The position numbers and the translations under genes are program-made. Positions 40,246 to 49,845 of a stretch of 64,000 nucleotides of DNA are shown here, piece after piece. The notes below the pieces were generated by a model that was not told the origin of the DNA, made no database searches, and saw only the letters and a program-made list of their open reading frames with translations. Origin of the DNA: Marinobacter vulgaris. GTDB lineage: Bacteria; Pseudomonadota; Gammaproteobacteria; Pseudomonadales; Oleiphilaceae. Each line of letters opens with the position of its first letter. Position 1 is the stretch's first letter. The stretch spans positions 310,001-374,000 of the forward strand of contig NZ_QFWX01000006.1 in NCBI RefSeq assembly GCF_003344045.1, given 5' to 3'.

Positions 40246-40683
40246 TCAAGCCTTCTGCTCTTTTTCAGCGAGCCCGAAATCTTCGGCCAGCGTGCCTTTC
40301 TGTTTCGGGTCGTTCTTGGGCGCGTAATCCCGCGGCGGCTCGGCACTGTCCTGGTCACCGGAGCCTTCGAGTCGCGCCCGGGCATTTTCCTTTTCCAGCT
40401 CAAGCAGCCATTCCTCGTCGTTACAGAGACGGTTGGCGCCGCGGGCCATATGCTGGTTCACATCACGATAGCTGTCGTTGAAACGGCGCAGCAGGTGAGC
40501 AGACTCCATGAAGTGCTCGTTAACCTGTGCCTGGTAACGGGTGTATTCATTTCTCAGTTCTTCAATCTGCTGTTCAGCCCGGCGCTGTCGCAAGGTGGAG
40601 CCCTGACCGGAGCGGCCAACCAGTACCCCAATGACAATGCCAACAATCAACGCGGCGATGGCTGCCAGAATCAGGTTTGTCAT
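40246..40683 (-). CDS. zapG: Z-ring associated protein ZapG (YhcB, DUF1043)
   Basis: A 145-residue protein with one N-terminal transmembrane helix (ILAAIAALIVGIVIGVLVG) and a cytoplasmic coiled coil, the YhcB/ZapG architecture linked to division and envelope synthesis. Motifs EQQIEELRNEYTRYQAQVNEHF and LLRRFNDSYRDVNQH are family hallmarks. The start MTNLIL at 40683 places the helix at the N-terminus; the upstream open frame lacks support. Divergent from zapE, as in many gammaproteobacteria. Confidence 0.92.
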   Translation of the reverse strand: MTNLILAAIAALIVGIVIGVLVGRSGQGSTLRQRRAEQQIEELRNEYTRYQAQVNEHFMESAHLLRRFNDSYRDVNQHMARGANRLCNDEEWLLELEKENARARLEGSGDQDSAEPPRDYAPKNDPKQKGTLAEDFGLAEKEQKA

Positions 40684-40982
40684 AAGCTGTGTCGTCCTTT
40701 CAATGAATCGACCATGCCGTTGAAATCGGTATCCCGGCAGGTGCTGAATACGCCAGATCCGCTGGCTGTGTAAAGTGTGGTCACAATCCCTTATCAGAGT
40801 ATAACGCCCGAAAGCCTTTACGCACACGAGAGACGCCTGCGCCAATCGTCGTATTGCGTCGTATCTCTGGCCTGCCGCATCGGTTCCGGTGACTGCACAG
40901 GGCTCCGGAACATGGCAGAAAACGCCAAAATCGGCCACAATACGCCGCCGTTATGAATGACCATAGTTCGGGAAACGCCTTA

Positions 40983-42104
40983 ATGACACCCCAAAAGTGC
41001 ATCCATATGACCCCATGGGAACGATATCAGCAGGACCTTGAACGGCCGGAATTCCAGCACGATCCGGCCCAGGAAGATGCCGTGCGCCGCCTGCAGTCAC
41101 TTTACGACAAACTGGTGGCGGCGGAAAGGGAGCGGGACAAACCGATGATCAAGCTCCGGCTCAAAATGAAGAAGGGCAAGGAAGACCCGATCAAGGGCTT
41201 GTATTTCTGGGGCGGTGTCGGCCGCGGCAAGACCTACCTGATGGACACCTTCTACGAATCACTGCCGTTCGATCGCAAAATGCGGGTGCATTTCCACCGA
41301 TTCATGCAGCGGGTACATAAGGAGCTCAGGGCCCTGAAGGGCAAGAAAAATCCGCTGGAGCTGGTGGCAAAACAGTTTGCCGACGAAACCCGGGTAATCT
41401 GCTTTGACGAGTTTTTTGTTTCGGACATTGGCGATGCCATGATCCTGGCAACCCTGATGGATGGCCTGTTCAGCCGCGGTGTCACTCTGGTCTGTACCTC
41501 CAACATTGTACCGGACGGTCTTTACAAGGACGGTTTGCAGCGGGCCCGTTTCCTGCCGGCCATTGAGCTGGTCAAAAAGCACACCGACGTGGTGAATGTG
41601 GATGGTGGCGTCGACTACCGCCTGAGAAGTCTGGAGCAGGCGGAACTCTATCATTATCCTCTGGACGACGAAGCCGACAAGAGTCTGCAGAAAAGCTACG
41701 ATAGCCTGGCCGTGGAAGCGGGCAGCCACAGCCTGGAACTCGAGATCAACGGCCGCAAACTCAGGGCCGTCAACCACGCAGACGATGTGGTCTGGTTTGA
41801 TTTCAAAACCCTGTGCGATGGCCCCAGAAGCCAGAACGACTACATCGAACTGGCCCGGGAATTTCACGCCGTGATCGTGAGCAACGTGCCGATCCTCGGC
41901 AAGGAACGGGAAGACCAGGCCCGGCGGTTCATCAATATGATTGACGAGTTTTACGATCGCAACGTGAAGGTTATTATTTCTGCCGAGGCGGCTATTACCG
42001 ATCTCTATGCCGGGGGGCGGCTGGCGTTCGAGTTTGAGCGCACCGAATCGCGGTTACTGGAAATGCAATCCCGGGAATATCTTGAAGCGCCGCACCGGGC
42101 GTAA
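40983..42104 (+). CDS. zapE: Cell division protein ZapE (AFG1-like ATPase)
   Basis: A P-loop ATPase of about 373 residues of the AFG1/ZapE family, which acts at the division ring late in constriction. Walker A GGVGRGKTYLMD and Walker B VICFDEFFVSD are clear. The start is uncertain: ATGs at 40953, 40983 and 41007 are in frame. 41007 (MTPWERYQ) matches some homologues, and 40983 has GGGAA upstream. I use 40983. Confidence 0.93.
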   Translation: MTPQKCIHMTPWERYQQDLERPEFQHDPAQEDAVRRLQSLYDKLVAAERERDKPMIKLRLKMKKGKEDPIKGLYFWGGVGRGKTYLMDTFYESLPFDRKMRVHFHRFMQRVHKELRALKGKKNPLELVAKQFADETRVICFDEFFVSDIGDAMILATLMDGLFSRGVTLVCTSNIVPDGLYKDGLQRARFLPAIELVKKHTDVVNVDGGVDYRLRSLEQAELYHYPLDDEADKSLQKSYDSLAVEAGSHSLELEINGRKLRAVNHADDVVWFDFKTLCDGPRSQNDYIELAREFHAVIVSNVPILGKEREDQARRFINMIDEFYDRNVKVIISAEAAITDLYAGGRLAFEFERTESRLLEMQSREYLEAPHRA

Positions 42105-42141
42105 TCCAACACCTACAGACATCAACCAAACAGGTACAATT

Positions 42142-43326
42142 ATGACCACAGACAACGTCGTAATCGTTAGCGGTGTACGCACTCCCATGGGCGGTTTCCA
42201 GGGCAGCCTGGCTGCGGTTTCCGCGCCGGAGCTGGGCGCGATCAGCATCGCCGAAGCCATCCGCCGTGCCGGTTTACAGCCGGCTGATGTGCAGGAAGTC
42301 ATCATGGGTAACGTGCTGCCCGCCGGCCTCAAGCAGGGCCCGGCCCGTCAGGCCATGCGCAAGGCCGGCCTGCCGGATAGCACCGGTGCCACCACCATCA
42401 ACAAGCTCTGTGGTTCCGGCATGAAAGCGGCTATGTTCGCCCATGACGTGATCAAGGCCGGCAGCAACGACATCATGGTCGCCGGTGGCATGGAAAGCAT
42501 GTCCAACGCGCCCTACCTGCTGCTGAATGCCCGCAAGGGCTATCGCATGGGCCCGGGGGATGCCGCGCAGGACCACATGTTCCTGGATGGCCTGGAAGAC
42601 GCCGAGACCGGCCGCCTAATGGGCGCTTTCGCCCAGGACATGGCCGACAAGAAAGGCTATACCCGTGAAGAGATGGACACCTACGCCATCAACTCCCTCA
42701 AGCGCGCCCAGAAAGCCATCACCGAAGGCCTGCTGAAAGAGGAAATCATTCCCGTAACCGTCAAAACCCGCAAGGGTGAAACGGTTGTAGCGGACGACGA
42801 GCAGCCGTTCAGCGCCAACATCGACAAGATCCCGACCCTGCGCCCGGCCTTCAGCAAAGACGGCACGGTCACCGCCGCCAATGCCTCCTCCATCTCCGAT
42901 GGCGCCTCGGCACTGGTGCTGATGCGGGAGTCCGAAGCCGAAAAGCGCGGCCTGAAGCCCCTGGCCCGGATTGTTGCCCACAGCACCCAGTCCCAGCACC
43001 CGTCCGAGTTTACCTGCGCGCCTGTAGGCGCAATCGAGACCCTGTTTGGCAAAACCGGGTGGACCAAAGACGACGTGGATCTGTTCGAAATCAACGAGGC
43101 CTTCGCCATGGTCGCCATGATGCCCATCCGCGAACTCGGCCTGGATCCGGAAAAGGTCAATGTTCACGGTGGCGCCTGCGCCCAGGGTCACCCCGTCGGC
43201 TCCACCGGCTCCCGTCTGCTGGTCACGTTGATGCACTCCCTCAAGCACTATGGCAAGAAAAAGGGCATCGCCGCGCTGTGCATCGGTGGCGGTGAAGCCA
43301 CCGCCATGGCAATTGAGATGCTGTAA
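42142..43326 (+). CDS. Thiolase family protein, acetyl-CoA C-acetyltransferase
   Basis: A 394-residue thiolase with the acyl-enzyme cysteine in NKLCGSGMKAAM, the HPVGSTGSR block and the C-terminal CIGGGEATAMAIEM with the second catalytic Cys. The full set of catalytic residues and the length fit a biosynthetic or degradative acetoacetyl-CoA thiolase; direction cannot be told from sequence. The start at 42142 follows CAGG and matches the family. It lies 37 nt after zapE but is probably unrelated in function. Confidence 0.93.
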   Translation: MTTDNVVIVSGVRTPMGGFQGSLAAVSAPELGAISIAEAIRRAGLQPADVQEVIMGNVLPAGLKQGPARQAMRKAGLPDSTGATTINKLCGSGMKAAMFAHDVIKAGSNDIMVAGGMESMSNAPYLLLNARKGYRMGPGDAAQDHMFLDGLEDAETGRLMGAFAQDMADKKGYTREEMDTYAINSLKRAQKAITEGLLKEEIIPVTVKTRKGETVVADDEQPFSANIDKIPTLRPAFSKDGTVTAANASSISDGASALVLMRESEAEKRGLKPLARIVAHSTQSQHPSEFTCAPVGAIETLFGKTGWTKDDVDLFEINEAFAMVAMMPIRELGLDPEKVNVHGGACAQGHPVGSTGSRLLVTLMHSLKHYGKKKGIAALCIGGGEATAMAIEML

Positions 43327-43344
43327 CCGCTGGCCTCCAGAGAA

Positions 43345-43380
43345 ATTCCCGAATTAACCCAACTGGTTGCATTCGGGAAT
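43345..43380 (+). terminator. Strong hairpin after the thiolase gene
   Basis: ATTCCCGAAT and ATTCGGGAAT form a perfect 10-bp stem, with an inner AACC-CAACT-GGTT stem. There is no U-run after it, so it may be a weak terminator or an operator for the DUF1302 gene 200 nt downstream. Confidence 0.4.
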
Positions 43381-43385
43381 GTTGT

Positions 43386-43487
43386 CTATAGTGGTTCTGT
43401 GCGAGTAGAGCCTGCCACGGAGAGGGGTGTCATCGTAAAATCATACTTTTGACTGATCAAAGCGTCCGGTGGCGTTAGCTATAGTGG
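43386..43487 (+). promoter_or_regulatory. Twin CTATAGTGG boxes upstream of the DUF1302 gene
   Basis: CTATAGTGG occurs at 43386-43394 and 43479-43487 in the same orientation, 93 bp apart. Each contains a TATAGT that could be a -10 box. They lie in the 253-nt gap before the DUF1302 gene and could be two promoters or two regulator sites, plausibly for the LuxR-type protein at 47134. Confidence 0.35.
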
Positions 43488-43579
43488 CAGCATCACGATT
43501 GCTGTGCATGTAGCGTCCAAACATCGTGAATACCAACAACGAGAGCAGCGACTCAGAATAACAATGGAGTAGTCTTCCA

Positions 43580-45502
43580 ATGACAAAACAAAATCAATCT
43601 CGGTATGCATGGGTGAAACTGCCCCTGGCCGCAGCTATCGCAGCTAGCCTGTCGGCGCCTGCAGCCGCTTTCCAGTTTAGGGTAGGCGACGTCGATGCCG
43701 CCTTCGATACCACACTCAGCGCTGGCGCGACCTGGCGTACAGAAGATGCTGATAAGCGTCTGATTGGGCAAGGCAATCTTCAGGCACTGGGGGAAGATGC
43801 GGCTAGTGTTCAAGAGGGCGCGTCTACAACTAACTATGATGACGGTAACCTTAACTTTGACAAGGGCGACACCGTTTCCAAGATCGTGAAGGGCACCAGC
43901 GAGTTGTACCTGGATTACGCCGTTGATTCTGATGTGCTGACACGAGTTGGTGCGTTCGTTCGTGGACGTTACTGGTACGATTTTGAGCTTAAAGACGAAA
44001 ACCGTCGCTTCACTCCGTTAAGTCCGGATGGCAAAGATAATGCGTCTGGAGGGGAGTTTCTGGATGCCTACGTCTTCACGGACTGGTACTTGGGAAATGT
44101 GCCCGTTAGCGCGAGATACGGTAATCAGGTGGTAAGTTGGGGTGAGAGCACCTTCATTCAGGGCGGAATAAACGCTATTAACCCAATCGACGTGCAGGCC
44201 TTCCGAGCGCCCGGTTCCCAGGTAAAAGACGCTTTGCTACCAGTTGAGATGTTCTATGTATCCGCAGGTATAACTGAGAACGTCACGATTGAGGGTTTTG
44301 TGCAGACCGACTGGGAAAAAACCCGGATCGATGATTGTGGGACGTTCTTTTCAACAATAGATTTTGTTGCAGATGGTTGTGGGCCTATTTGGCCACAAGG
44401 GCAGGTGCCTCAAGATATTGCTCAGGCGCAGTATGAGCAGTTAGCAGCGATGGGTATTGGGGGACGTGCAGCTATTGAGAGAGAGGGCGATAAAGATGCG
44501 GACTCGAAAGACCAGTTTGGTGTAGCTCTTCGCTGGTACGTTCCGGCCCTCAACGATTCCGAGTTTGGCTTTTACTTCATGCAATACAATAGTAGGCTGC
44601 CAAATATTAGCGGTGTTGTGGCCGATCCCACTAGTGGTGCTGGACTGCCCGGTCGGGCACTACCCCAGTATTTTATTGAATACCCGGAAAATATAAAGCT
44701 GTATGGTATCAGCGTCAACACAACAACTCCGGGCGGCTGGTCACTGGGGGCGGAATACAGCTTCCGTGAGGATGTGCCGCTTCAATGGAACGCTTTCGAA
44801 TTGATTACTGGAGGCCTGCTAGCTCCTAACCCTGTGACAAACGAGCCTCTTAGCTTACTTGCTCAGCAGCGTGTAGAGGAAGCGGGTGTCGCGAGTGCTG
44901 CTGATCTAAGCGGGAAAGCAATCTCAGGTTATGATCGTTTTAACGTTTCCCAAGCCCAATTCACTTTGATCAAGTTTTTTGATCAGATAATGGGCGCAAG
45001 TCGGATGTCGTTCATTACCGAGTTTGGTGCAACTTATGTGCATGACCTGCCAGATTATGATGAGGCACGGTACGGGCGCTCAGGCACCTTTGGCTTGGGA
45101 ACTGTTCCTCTGCCAGCGAGCGTGCCAGGGCTTGGTAATGATTTGTGCACTGCGGAGGCTTATCCGCTCTCCAATATCAATCCTGATTATTGCAATAATG
45201 ATGGCTTCACTACCGACTTCTCCTGGGGCTACCGCGCCCGTTTCGTTTGGGACTACCCGAATGCGCTGGCTGGTGTAAACCTGTCGCCTCAATTGGCCTG
45301 GAGTCATGACGTTAAAGGTTACGCGCCTTCGCCCGGTGGTGCCTTCAACGAAGGTAACAAGTCCATCGGTCTGTCCCTGAACGCGGTTTACCAGAATCGA
45401 ATCAGCGGCAACATTGGCTATACCAACTATTTCGGCGGCAAGCCCTATAACGTATCGACCGACCGTGACTTCGTGAGTGCGAGCGTTTCCTACTCATTCT
45501 GA
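43580..45502 (+). CDS. DUF1302 family outer-membrane protein
   Basis: A 640-residue exported protein. The signal peptide has core LPLAAAIAASL and cleavage near APAAA. The rest is rich in alternating aromatic/polar strands and ends in SASVSYSF with the C-terminal Phe of beta-barrel proteins. DUF1302 proteins are putative outer-membrane channels usually paired with DUF1329 and often linked to hydrophobic compounds. The middle (about 43800-45280) has visibly lower GC and more AT-ending codons than its neighbours. The molecular function is not known. Confidence 0.88.
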   Translation: MTKQNQSRYAWVKLPLAAAIAASLSAPAAAFQFRVGDVDAAFDTTLSAGATWRTEDADKRLIGQGNLQALGEDAASVQEGASTTNYDDGNLNFDKGDTVSKIVKGTSELYLDYAVDSDVLTRVGAFVRGRYWYDFELKDENRRFTPLSPDGKDNASGGEFLDAYVFTDWYLGNVPVSARYGNQVVSWGESTFIQGGINAINPIDVQAFRAPGSQVKDALLPVEMFYVSAGITENVTIEGFVQTDWEKTRIDDCGTFFSTIDFVADGCGPIWPQGQVPQDIAQAQYEQLAAMGIGGRAAIEREGDKDADSKDQFGVALRWYVPALNDSEFGFYFMQYNSRLPNISGVVADPTSGAGLPGRALPQYFIEYPENIKLYGISVNTTTPGGWSLGAEYSFREDVPLQWNAFELITGGLLAPNPVTNEPLSLLAQQRVEEAGVASAADLSGKAISGYDRFNVSQAQFTLIKFFDQIMGASRMSFITEFGATYVHDLPDYDEARYGRSGTFGLGTVPLPASVPGLGNDLCTAEAYPLSNINPDYCNNDGFTTDFSWGYRARFVWDYPNALAGVNLSPQLAWSHDVKGYAPSPGGAFNEGNKSIGLSLNAVYQNRISGNIGYTNYFGGKPYNVSTDRDFVSASVSYSF

Positions 45503-45535
45503 TGCGGCCCGAATTCGTTTAACGAGGTAATTTAA

Positions 45536-46897
45536 ATGAAACTGAACAAGAAGCTACTGGTCACTGGCATCCTGTCCGCATGCATGTTTGCGGGCAACGC
45601 CTTTGGAGCAGTGTCCGAAGAGAAAGCTGCCCAGCTGGGCGAATCACTCACGCCGATGGGTGCCATAAAAGCCGGAAATGGCGATGAAATTCCGCCCTGG
45701 ACTGGCGGACTGACAACACCACCGGAGGGTTACGAGGGGGATGGCATCTACGTAAATCCGTTCCCGGATGAGGAGCCGCTGTTTACCATTGATCAGAGCA
45801 ACGTCGATGAGTATGCCGACAATCTGTCTCCGGGCCAGATTGCGATGATAGAACGGTACGATGACTACAAGATGCCGGTGTACGAAACCCATCGCACGGC
45901 CGCCTATCCGGAAGACGTGATGGAAGAGACCATCGAGAACGCCACCACCGTTGAGCTGATCAAGGATGGTAACGGACTTGGTAACTATGAGACGGCTACG
46001 CCGTTTCCGATTCCTCAAAATGGTCTGGAAGCGATCTGGAACCACATTACCCGCTACCGGGGTGGTTCTGTACAGCGTAACGTGGGCCAGGTGACTCCTA
46101 CCGCGGACGGGGCCTTCAGTGTTGTTAAATTTCAGGACGAACTGACCTGGAAGACCTACCTGGAAGATTACGAGCCGGGCCAGGATGAGAATGTTCTGTT
46201 CTACTTCAAGCAGGCTATCACGGGCCCGGCACGCCTGGCGGGTAACGTCCTGCTGGTTCACGAGACCATTGATCAGGTTGCAGAGCCCCGCCGCGCCTGG
46301 GTATACAACGCCGGTCAGCGTCGCGTACGCCGGGCTCCGCAAGTCGCCTACGATGGTCCGGGTACAGCCGCTGATGGCCTGCGCACCTCTGACAACTTCG
46401 ATATGTTCAACGGGGCGCCTGACCGTTACAACTGGGAGCTGCTCGGCAGAAAGGAAATGTACATTCCGTACAACTCCTACCAGCTGGTCGACCGTGACCT
46501 GAGCTATGACGAGATCATCAAGGCCGGGCACATCAATCAGGATCTGACCCGCTATGAGCTGCACCGCGTCTGGCACGTGCGTGCGACGCTGAAGGAAGGT
46601 GAGCGTCACGTGTACGCACAGCGTGATTTCTACATTGATGAAGACTCCTGGCAGGCCTCCATCATCGACCATTACGATGGACGTGGAGAGCTCTGGCGCG
46701 TAGCCGAAGCCCATAGCATGCAGTTCTACGATCAGAACGTACCCTGGTACGCGATCGAAACCCTGTATGACCTGCTGTCCGGTCGCTACCTGGTGCTGGG
46801 CCTGACCAACGAGGAAGTCAATCCGTACGAGTTCGGCGTCGAGCGTCGCTCACGTGACTATACCCCGTCTGCCCTGCGTCGTGCGGGCACACGGTAA
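45536..46897 (+). CDS. DUF1329 family exported protein
   Basis: A 453-residue secreted protein with signal peptide MKLNKKLLVTGILSACMFAG and probable cleavage after AFGA. DUF1329 proteins have a LolA/LolB-like fold and are presumed periplasmic or outer-membrane lipid carriers acting with DUF1302 partners. The gene follows DUF1302 by 33 nt with GAGGTAA as ribosome site and ends at a good terminator, so the two form an operon. The RND/MMPL exporter often found with this pair is not next to it. Confidence 0.9.
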   Translation: MKLNKKLLVTGILSACMFAGNAFGAVSEEKAAQLGESLTPMGAIKAGNGDEIPPWTGGLTTPPEGYEGDGIYVNPFPDEEPLFTIDQSNVDEYADNLSPGQIAMIERYDDYKMPVYETHRTAAYPEDVMEETIENATTVELIKDGNGLGNYETATPFPIPQNGLEAIWNHITRYRGGSVQRNVGQVTPTADGAFSVVKFQDELTWKTYLEDYEPGQDENVLFYFKQAITGPARLAGNVLLVHETIDQVAEPRRAWVYNAGQRRVRRAPQVAYDGPGTAADGLRTSDNFDMFNGAPDRYNWELLGRKEMYIPYNSYQLVDRDLSYDEIIKAGHINQDLTRYELHRVWHVRATLKEGERHVYAQRDFYIDEDSWQASIIDHYDGRGELWRVAEAHSMQFYDQNVPWYAIETLYDLLSGRYLVLGLTNEEVNPYEFGVERRSRDYTPSALRRAGTR

Positions 46898-46915
46898 GCT
46901 ATATAAGCCAGTATC

Positions 46916-46937
46916 GTCCCGGAGGTAATTCCGGGAC
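46916..46937 (+). terminator. First hairpin after the DUF1329 gene
   Basis: GTCCCGGA-GGTAAT-TCCGGGAC is a perfect 8-bp stem just ahead of the stronger terminator at 46941-46975. Confidence 0.45.
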
Positions 46938-46940
46938 TGT

Positions 46941-46975
46941 AAAAAAACGGCGGGCCTCTGGTTCGCCGTTTTTTT
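46941..46975. terminator. Rho-independent terminator of the DUF1302-DUF1329 operon
   Basis: AAAAAAACGGCG and CGCCGTTTTTTT are complementary around an 11-nt loop, giving a GC stem followed by seven T. The A-run on the left makes it potentially bidirectional. Confidence 0.9.
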
Positions 46976-47133
46976 GTGCACCTGCAAAACTTTGCAGCCC
47001 ACCCCTGCTTTGGTTTAATCTCTCTCTTCTCATACTAAAGGCGTACCCCCACGCAGGTCGCCATGATTACAACAAGGTAGAGATCACATTTGCCGGATAA
47101 TGGGTCACAGAATCCAGGCATTCCGGGTTGTCA

Positions 47134-49842
47134 ATGGGGCAGAGAGTGAAATCATTTGATGATGGCTGTGCGGCCAATGATGAGTTCCAGTCGGTACTGG
47201 GCGGAGCACATCGTGGCGAGTTGATCAAGGATTTACTGCGTCAGCGGATACGAATGCCAGAACCCGTTCCCAATTACCTGAAAAGACGGGCGCTGACTGA
47301 AAAGCTGACAGCTGCGATCGGGCCGGCTAAGGCTCTGTTTGTTGAAGCGCCGTCGGGGTATGGTAAATCACACGCTCTCAGCGTTGCCTTTCGTGACAGT
47401 GACCGAAACCCGGAAACCCTGAGATGGCTTGCATTGACCGGGCAGGAGAACGACGCCGGTCGGCTGATGGCCCTTCTGGAGATTGCATTAACGCCACCCG
47501 GCGGAGTGTCCCGCCCTTCCGGCCAGCAAAAGGCGTCGAGCTACAGTGATGCGCTGGCACTGCTGTTGTCAGACCCTCACTGGAATAATCCCGAGGCTGA
47601 CAGCGTCCTGGTCATCGACAACATTGGAATCGTCGTCAATCCTGCGGCCATTGCCCTGTTGCAGCAACTGGCGGCCAGCACACCCCAGGGGCTGGCGCTG
47701 GTTCTGGTGTCGAGAAAACCGCTACCTTTCGAAACCCACACCTACGAACTGGAAGGCCGCTTCAACCGGATCGGCACTGAATCCCTGGAGCTGACACGCT
47801 CAGAAACCTTCGATTTTTTCCAGACCGCGGTCAGCCGCAACCAGCTGACCACCATTGCCGTGGAGCACCTTTATTCTCTAACCGAAGGCTGGATTACGCC
47901 CCTGGCCCTGTATCAGCGAGAACTGGACTTCTCCGCCGAGGCGCGGCTGCCGATCCAGGAAACCTTCAGCGTTGAGCGCTTTCTCAGGGATGCGGTGCTT
48001 ATCCATCTGACACCCGGGCAGCAGCGTTCCCTGCGGATCATGGCGGAAATGGAGATCGTCTCCGATGACCTGTTCCTGGCTCTGGCCGATGCCGGTTGTG
48101 ATCATGCGTTCAGGCCCTCTGCGGCCGCCGAGACCGGCATACCCCTGCGGCCGCTTCCGGGTCGGGGGCGCTGGTTCCGCCTCAATCCCCTGTTGCATGA
48201 CTGGCTGCAGACTCCTGCGCTGGATGGTTCGCGAGAGCGGGCCCTGAAAGCCAGCCGCTGGTTCGGCGAGCGCAACCAGTTTCCGGAAGCCCTGCGGTAC
48301 GCCCTGTTAAGTGGAGACCTGGACGAGTCGGTGCAGATTGCCTCGGAGGGCTCAGAGGCGCTACTGATTGGCCAGGACACCGCATCGCTGCTGCGACTTC
48401 GCCGGTCGCTGCCGCCGGGCCTGCTGGAGAAGAGCGCACGCTTGAAGATTGTTTATGGCTGGGTCCATGCCATCGGGGGCCAGTTCCGCCAGGCGCGGGT
48501 GCTGATCAATGATCTGGACGGCGGCGCCCACCCGGAACTGGTGGGGCGCATTGATGCCGTGCGAGCGTTTATCCTGCGGGGCGAAGGCAGTGTCGACGAG
48601 GCGTTGGCAGTGGCAGACAGGGCCTTACAGGCTGAGGAACTGTCCACCCAGGGTCAGCTGGTGACGCAACTGGTGCGTTCCAGTGCCCTCTGTGCAGCCG
48701 GCGAATTCGCTGAAGCGCGCGAAGCCAACCGTATTGCGGCACGGCTGGCCCGGGAGGCCGGTGATGCCGGCTCGGAAATTCTCGCCGTCTACGCCCACGC
48801 GCGGATTGAGCTGGGTAAGGGCTCGCTGAAACACGCAGAGCGCCTTCTGAGGACCGGCCTGGATACGGCCATGAACGAGTCCTCCCGCCCGGCCCGGGTC
48901 GGCGAAACCCGGCTTCAGCTCAACCTGGTGATGGTGCTTTGGCATCAGGGCAGGGAGGTAGAGGCAGACCGCCTGCTGGTGACCTGCGTACGTCACGCGG
49001 AGCAGACCCGGGATCTGGGGCTGCTGCTGGCCATGGCCCTGAGGGTGCTGATCTGTCGCACCCAGAACCGGATGGACGACGCCTTCGCCTGGATCGGCCG
49101 GGCAGAGCGCATCATGCAGTCCTGGCAGGTGGATCAGTCAGTGTATGTGCCGGTTCTGGAAGCCCTGAAAATCAGCGGCTGGCTGGCACTGGGGCAGGCG
49201 GATACGGCAGCCCAGGCCATGGAGCGGCTGAAGCCTTGGCGGGGAGTGAATTGCGTGCCGGAAATGTTCCCGATGATGCCGGGCATGCTCACCTGCCTGC
49301 AGGCCAGGATCGAACTGGCGCGAGGGGACGACGTTAAAGCCGCGGAAACCGTCAGGGGCATCCGCAACAACAACGGCGAGTCACTCCCGTTCGGCCTGGA
49401 CATACATTCTCGCTTGTTGGAGAGCGTTGTCAGCTGGCGGCAGAAAGGCCCGGCGGTAGCGCAGAAGATTCTGGCCACGGCCATTACCATTGCCGGGGAA
49501 GAGCACTACATCAGCCCCTTTGCCGAGCTCAGGGGCGAGTTGCAGGAGCTGCTGGAGAAGACCTGGCAGCAGTTGCCGGATACACCTTTCACCGAATCCG
49601 TGGGCAGGCTTTACGGATTGTCCGATATGAAGGAACAGGCACCACTGGCGGAGCCTATCAGCGACCGGGAGCACGGGGTGCTGGAACTCATCGCCCAAGG
49701 CCTGTCGAATCAGGACATTGCCGACCGTCTGCATATCTCATTGCACACGGTGAAGACCCATGCCCGCCGCATCAACGCCAAGCTTGAGGTGAAGTCCCGC
49801 ACCCAGGCCATCGTCCGCGCCCGGGAGCTAGGCCTGCTGTAA
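47134..49842 (+). CDS. Large MalT/LuxR-family transcriptional regulator
   Basis: A regulator of about 902 residues. An N-terminal STAND-type NTPase has the P-loop EAPSGYGKS at residues 71-79 and LVIDNIGIV as Walker B-like strand. A long helical TPR-like region from about 380 to 830 presumably binds the inducer. The C-terminal LuxR helix-turn-helix reads ISDREHGVLELIAQGLSNQDIADRLHIS across its first helices. The start is uncertain: TTG at 47128 and ATG at 47134 are two codons apart and GTG at 47146 is also in frame. The adjacent DUF1302/DUF1329 operon is its likely target, an inference from position. Confidence 0.9.
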   Translation: MGQRVKSFDDGCAANDEFQSVLGGAHRGELIKDLLRQRIRMPEPVPNYLKRRALTEKLTAAIGPAKALFVEAPSGYGKSHALSVAFRDSDRNPETLRWLALTGQENDAGRLMALLEIALTPPGGVSRPSGQQKASSYSDALALLLSDPHWNNPEADSVLVIDNIGIVVNPAAIALLQQLAASTPQGLALVLVSRKPLPFETHTYELEGRFNRIGTESLELTRSETFDFFQTAVSRNQLTTIAVEHLYSLTEGWITPLALYQRELDFSAEARLPIQETFSVERFLRDAVLIHLTPGQQRSLRIMAEMEIVSDDLFLALADAGCDHAFRPSAAAETGIPLRPLPGRGRWFRLNPLLHDWLQTPALDGSRERALKASRWFGERNQFPEALRYALLSGDLDESVQIASEGSEALLIGQDTASLLRLRRSLPPGLLEKSARLKIVYGWVHAIGGQFRQARVLINDLDGGAHPELVGRIDAVRAFILRGEGSVDEALAVADRALQAEELSTQGQLVTQLVRSSALCAAGEFAEAREANRIAARLAREAGDAGSEILAVYAHARIELGKGSLKHAERLLRTGLDTAMNESSRPARVGETRLQLNLVMVLWHQGREVEADRLLVTCVRHAEQTRDLGLLLAMALRVLICRTQNRMDDAFAWIGRAERIMQSWQVDQSVYVPVLEALKISGWLALGQADTAAQAMERLKPWRGVNCVPEMFPMMPGMLTCLQARIELARGDDVKAAETVRGIRNNNGESLPFGLDIHSRLLESVVSWRQKGPAVAQKILATAITIAGEEHYISPFAELRGELQELLEKTWQQLPDTPFTESVGRLYGLSDMKEQAPLAEPISDREHGVLELIAQGLSNQDIADRLHISLHTVKTHARRINAKLEVKSRTQAIVRARELGLL

Positions 49843-49845
49843 CGG

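Noticed and set aside
43580-45502. DUF1302 gene as a prophage or transposon cargo
   Set aside because: Composition is somewhat unusual, but there are no mobile-element genes, repeats or attachment sites at its borders.
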